DNA of 64,000 nt from positions 1 to 64,000 of the forward strand of contig MU616639.1 in the NCBI GenBank assembly GCA_025201705.1, read 5' to 3'. This stretch comes from Dissophora ornata. Taxonomy: Eukaryota > Mortierellomycota > Mortierellomycetes > Mortierellales > Mortierellaceae. The first letter of the stretch is position 1. The number at the start of each line of letters is the position of its first letter. This document shows positions 60,591 through 64,000 of this stretch, one piece after another. The translations under genes were made by a program, and so were the position numbers. A model generated the notes under the pieces. It did not search any database. It saw nothing but the letters and a program-made list of their open reading frames with translations, and was not told the DNA's origin.

Positions 60591-63500
60591 TTACATGGCG
60601 CGTCCAGACTCGCGGCGTTCCTGCTGCTGATGCTTCTGCTCCTGCTTGAGCCAGAACTCCACATCTGATTCCAACGCCTCGCGATCCATCTCGCGCATCT
60701 TCTCTCCAGCCTTGTTCAAACCAGTCTCGATCTCCCCCCGCATCTGATCCATCTTCTTCTCAGTTTCCTTGGTCCTGTTCGACCACCACTTCTTGCTATC
60801 GTCCTTGGTCTTGCTTGCAGCCTGCTCAACTCCAAAGACAGCCTCCTTCAAGTGCTCCATTCCGTGCTGAATGTCATCTTTGGTCTGGCGGATATCCTCG
60901 CGGATGTGGTCCGCAAGGTGGTGGTGATCATCTTCGGCGACTGTGCTTCGACCGTGCTCATATCCGTGTGCTTGGGCATGGGCTGAGGAGAGTTGGTTAT
61001 CGACGGTCAAGGCAGCATCAATGACATTGTCGTACGCCTTCTTTGCAGTGTCGTCCATGTTTTTGCCAACCTGGGCTGCGCGGTCCTTCACATCCTTCTC
61101 AGCCTTAACGGCTGTCGCCTCAATGTTGTGTCCTAGCTCAGTGGCCTTGTCAGAGAGAGTGGAGCCAGAGGTCCACCATGACCCACGCTCAGAGGACACT
61201 GTGGAAGCTCTCTTGGCGCGTGTATCTGATCCGGTGGACTTTGAGGACGACCAGGGCCAGCTCCAACCCGAAGTTGACTTGACTTCATTCTCAAGAGCGA
61301 TCTTGGTCTCTGCCAGGAAGGCCTCAGCGCGGTTCTTGGCCTCCAAGGCAGCAGCCTCGGCCTTCTCAAGCGACACCTTTTGCTCCATCTCCTTGGTAGC
61401 GTTCATTGCAGCAGTCTTCTTCTCCTTGAACAGCGCATCAGCGCGGGCACGGGCTTCGCGCGCAACAGCCTCAACTTGCTCGAGGGCACGCCTCTGCTCA
61501 AGGTCACGGGCAGCGCGTCCCTCAGTTAGCTTCTTCTCAGCAGCAATGGCATCCGCGTGGGCTTTAGACTCGCGGCTCAGAGCGGCGGCGCGTTCGGCAG
61601 CAAGACGTTCCTCCATTTCCTTCAATGCACGTTCGCCAGCCGCTTTCTTCTCCAAAAGCAAAGCCTCAGCGCGAGCTTTGGCTTCACGAGCAGCAGTCTC
61701 AGCCCTCTCGAGCTCCTTCATGTGCTCCAGCTCTTTGGCAGCCATTTCCGCGTGCTTCTTCTTCTCAAGAACCAATGCCTCGGCGCGGGCTCTGGCCTCA
61801 CGAGCCACTGCCTCTGCCTTCTCTGCAGCCTTCTCCAGGGCTAATTTTTCGGCATTCTCCTTGGCTACGAGCTCGGCTGTGCGCTTCTTCTCGGCGGCAG
61901 CGGCTTTCTCTCTCTCGCGAGCTATGCGAGCGTCGAGGTCGTGGGCGGCTTGCTCGGTAGCGAGCTTCTTGGCCTGTATTTCTGCCTCCATCTTGGCCAT
62001 AGCCTCTTTAGCTGCCGTCTCAACTTGAGCCTTCTCGCGTGCAGCCGCTTGCTCGAGTTCGCGGGCAACCTTCTCGGCCTTGAGCTTTTGCTCCTTAACC
62101 ATAGCCTCAGCACGTGTACGGCGCTCAACCTGGGTCTTCTCCTCCTTGATCTTCTCCAGACGGACCCTTTCCTCGAGTTCGCGAGCTGCCTTCTCCGCCT
62201 TGATCTTTTCATCCTGAATCTTGATCTCAAGTGCAGCTTTGGCTTCCTTGGCATTTTTCTCAGCAGCAGAGGTCTCCTGGAGGACACGACTATGGACCTC
62301 CTTGGCTGCCATTTCAGCTTGCTCCTTTTGTTCACGAGCCCACGATTCCGCGCGAGACTTGAGACTGGCAGCGGTCTTCTCAGCAGCAACTTTCTCGAGT
62401 GCGACGCGATCTTGAACGGCCTTTGCGGCCTTTTCTGCCAAAAGAAGCTGCTCGTTCTCCCAAGCCTGAGTCTTGGCCTTGACTTCGGCAGCAGCGCGTT
62501 CGGCGGCTTCCTTCTCTGCCGCGAGACGTGCCTCCATCTCCCTGGCTGCACGTTCGACAGCAATCTGGCGCTCACGAATAAGAATTTCGCTCCGGTGTCT
62601 AGCTTGGAGTGCGGCCTCCTCAGCACGGACGCGGGCATCAGCAGCAGCCTTTTCAAGGGCTGCTTGCTCGTGCGCCAACTTGTCGGCGAGGTCGAGAGCA
62701 GCCCTCTCAGCAGCCAGTTTGGTCTCCCAGACGAGAGTCTCTGCCTTGTCTTTTAAGGAAGACATCGTCTGCTCGCTCTCATTAGCGCGACGGCTCCACC
62801 ATGACGAACGGCCAATAGAGCCTCCCGCAAAACTACCGAGATAATTGTAATAACTAGCATCGCGAACATTGGCGGTACCCATCTCCTCGCCGTTGGACCA
62901 GTGATCGGGCTCTTGAGGTCGGGTGAGCAGGTAGGCATCTCCCTCCTCCCAGGAGCGGACGTGAACAGAGCCGGGACCATGGTGCTGACCATCCCTAACG
63001 CGCGCGGTGCCGATTTCTTCCTTGGTTGAGGACCAATGGTCAACAGCATCTTTGTCGGTAGGATGCGGGCGGCTTGACCAAAAGTGCTTATGGGGGTGCT
63101 CATCATGGTGCAAATGGCCCTCCTCTGTCGAAGAAGAGGAAGCCTTGTTCTCAGGCCGGATCGATTGACCGAACCAAGTCTTCTCAGCTAATTTTCGCTC
63201 CTCCTCCAAGCGCTCCATTGCCTTCTTCTCTTCAGCAGCCGCCTGAGTCTTCCACCACTCATCTCCCTCTTTGACTGAGGCTTCCAACTTTTGGTCGACC
63301 AACGCGGACGTCTCATCGACCCAGTCCTTGGTCTTCTTGGCAGCATCGGTGGCTTTTGTGGTGACTTCCTCCGCGACCTTTTCAGCATCATGGGCTTTGT
63401 CTTCGAGCCAAGCCTTGACATCTTTGGACTTGTCCTTGAGCTCATCCAACTTTTCGCCAGCTTGCATCGATATATCTTTGGACTTGTCCTTGAGCTCATC

Positions 63501-64000
63501 CAACTTTTCGCCAGCTTGCATCGATATATCTTTAGACTTGTCCTTGAGCTCATTCAACTTTTCGCTAGCTTGCATCGATACATCTTTGGATATTTCCTTC
63601 AAATCCGACAGCTTCTCGCCAGCCTGCTTGGATACCTCTACAGACTTGTCCTTCAGGTCGGACAATTTCTCTCCAGCCTCAGAAGAGTGTCTGTTCCACC
63701 AATGCTTGACCTCTTGTGTCGTTTCCTGAGCCTTATGTCCGAATTCCTTGGCCTTATCACCGAGGTCCTTGGCTTTGTCACCGAGGCCATTGATTTTATC
63801 ACCGAGGTCCTTGGCTTTATCACCGACCTCCTTGGCTTTATCCTCAGCATTGAAGGAAGTCTTGTTCCACCAATGCTTGACCTCCTTCGTAGTGTCTTTG
63901 GCCACAGTCTCAAGTTCCTTGACCTTATCTTCCACCTCCGAGGATTTGAAATTCCACCAGTGCTTAGCCTCTTCAGTCGCATCCTCAGCTTTGTCCTGAA
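60591..64000 (-). CDS. Giant helical repeat protein, 5' end beyond window
   Basis: One uninterrupted reading frame of more than 1130 residues runs off the right edge, so the start is not seen. Sequence order from the N-terminal side: segments EAKHWWN and EVKHWWN with about 37-residue spacing; a 7-residue GDKAKDL repeat; five 18-residue units (GEKLSDLKDKS, ending in a SxQA-type step); a region with two DHWS...GTA.VRD motifs; about 600 residues of Ala/Glu/Lys/Arg helix (for example AEKAARELEERV), probably coiled coil or single alpha helix; WSWPWSSS; and a C-terminal part with KKWWSNRTKE, ending RRESGRAM. It has LEA-like and apolipoprotein-like amphipathic periodicity. No enzyme domain or membrane segment is seen. 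A structural, stress-protective or lipid-surface role is conceivable; identity unknown. Confidence 0.85.
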   Translation of the reverse strand, partial: QDKAEDATEEAKHWWNFKSSEVEDKVKELETVAKDTTKEVKHWWNKTSFNAEDKAKEVGDKAKDLGDKINGLGDKAKDLGDKAKEFGHKAQETTQEVKHWWNRHSSEAGEKLSDLKDKSVEVSKQAGEKLSDLKEISKDVSMQASEKLNELKDKSKDISMQAGEKLDELKDKSKDISMQAGEKLDELKDKSKDVKAWLEDKAHDAEKVAEEVTTKATDAAKKTKDWVDETSALVDQKLEASVKEGDEWWKTQAAAEEKKAMERLEEERKLAEKTWFGQSIRPENKASSSSTEEGHLHHDEHPHKHFWSSRPHPTDKDAVDHWSSTKEEIGTARVRDGQHHGPGSVHVRSWEEGDAYLLTRPQEPDHWSNGEEMGTANVRDASYYNYLGSFAGGSIGRSSWWSRRANESEQTMSSLKDKAETLVWETKLAAERAALDLADKLAHEQAALEKAAADARVRAEEAALQARHRSEILIRERQIAVERAAREMEARLAAEKEAAERAAAEVKAKTQAWENEQLLLAEKAAKAVQDRVALEKVAAEKTAASLKSRAESWAREQKEQAEMAAKEVHSRVLQETSAAEKNAKEAKAALEIKIQDEKIKAEKAARELEERVRLEKIKEEKTQVERRTRAEAMVKEQKLKAEKVARELEQAAAREKAQVETAAKEAMAKMEAEIQAKKLATEQAAHDLDARIAREREKAAAAEKKRTAELVAKENAEKLALEKAAEKAEAVAREARARAEALVLEKKKHAEMAAKELEHMKELERAETAAREAKARAEALLLEKKAAGERALKEMEERLAAERAAALSRESKAHADAIAAEKKLTEGRAARDLEQRRALEQVEAVAREARARADALFKEKKTAAMNATKEMEQKVSLEKAEAAALEAKNRAEAFLAETKIALENEVKSTSGWSWPWSSSKSTGSDTRAKRASTVSSERGSWWTSGSTLSDKATELGHNIEATAVKAEKDVKDRAAQVGKNMDDTAKKAYDNVIDAALTVDNQLSSAHAQAHGYEHGRSTVAEDDHHHLADHIREDIRQTKDDIQHGMEHLKEAVFGVEQAASKTKDDSKKWWSNRTKETEKKMDQMRGEIETGLNKAGEKMREMDREALESDVEFWLKQEQKHQQQERRESGRAM
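63421..63690 (-). repeat. 54-bp tandem repeat coding an 18-residue unit
   Basis: Five units; the two at 63421-63528 are nearly identical in DNA, the others more diverged, so the array is partly recent. Confidence 0.9.
63738..63840 (-). repeat. 21-bp tandem repeat coding GDKAKDL
   Basis: About four to five heptad units (GDKAKDL, GDKINGL, GDKAKDL, GDKAKEF, GHKAQ) in the helical repeat protein. Confidence 0.85.

Noticed and set aside
60943..62756. Long plus-strand open frames over the helical repeat protein
   Set aside because: Ala/Ser/Leu-rich shadows of a repetitive Ala/Glu/Lys coding strand.

Overview
The window is nuclear DNA of a filamentous, early-diverging fungus. Genes are dense on both strands and intron-rich (up to 16 exons). 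Introns are mostly 60-110 nt with GT-AG ends, and spacers are usually only 100-500 bp. The gene set is fungal: SEC66, SDC1/DPY30, UTP3, YTM1, an MRPL20-type mitoribosomal protein and a rhizopuspepsin-like aspartic protease. I infer Mucoromycota, most likely a Mortierella relative, but no single marker here proves it. I see no transposon, virus, CRISPR array, intact tRNA or intact rRNA gene.

Layout. 1-7.7 kb: a Ser-rich C2H2 zinc-finger gene followed by a 5.6-kb stretch without a supportable gene. 7.7-14 kb: mitoribosomal MRPL20, a small three-exon DPY30/Sdc1 gene that is easy to miss, and, divergent from it, condensin subunit YCG1/CAP-G. 14-24.6 kb (all minus): FIP1 (mRNA 3' processing), an acid-sphingomyelinase-like secreted phosphodiesterase, SEC23 (COPII) and ribosomal stalk protein RPP0. 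25-33.5 kb: APC10/DOC1, an aspartic protease with no signal peptide and a CaaX-like C-terminus, YTM1, mitochondrial glutamyl-tRNA synthetase, and a divergent LYR-like small protein. 33.7-49.5 kb: UTP3/SAS10, a DNM1-type dynamin, tRNA adenosine deaminase TAD1, splicing factor PRP40, and the divergent mitochondrial pair ATP4 / DAP3 (mS29). 49.5-64 kb: a gene-poor 1.9 kb, a 1672-residue MIT-domain protein of unknown function, a SAM methyltransferase, SEC66, SUB1/PC4, and a giant helical repeat protein cut by the window edge.

Most genes are unlinked housekeeping functions. Mitochondrial genes recur (MRPL20, EARS2, ATP4, DAP3, and DNM1 by function), two of them sharing a short bidirectional promoter region. 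The least described items are the MIT-domain repeat protein, the WW-punctuated helical protein at the right edge, and the possibly prenylated cytosolic aspartic protease. Several gene models depend on tiny or concealed exons: a 10-nt microexon in DNM1, a 25-nt last exon in SEC23, and a hidden last exon in FIP1. All exon junctions were read by eye from splice signals, reading frame and family conservation; none has transcript support here.
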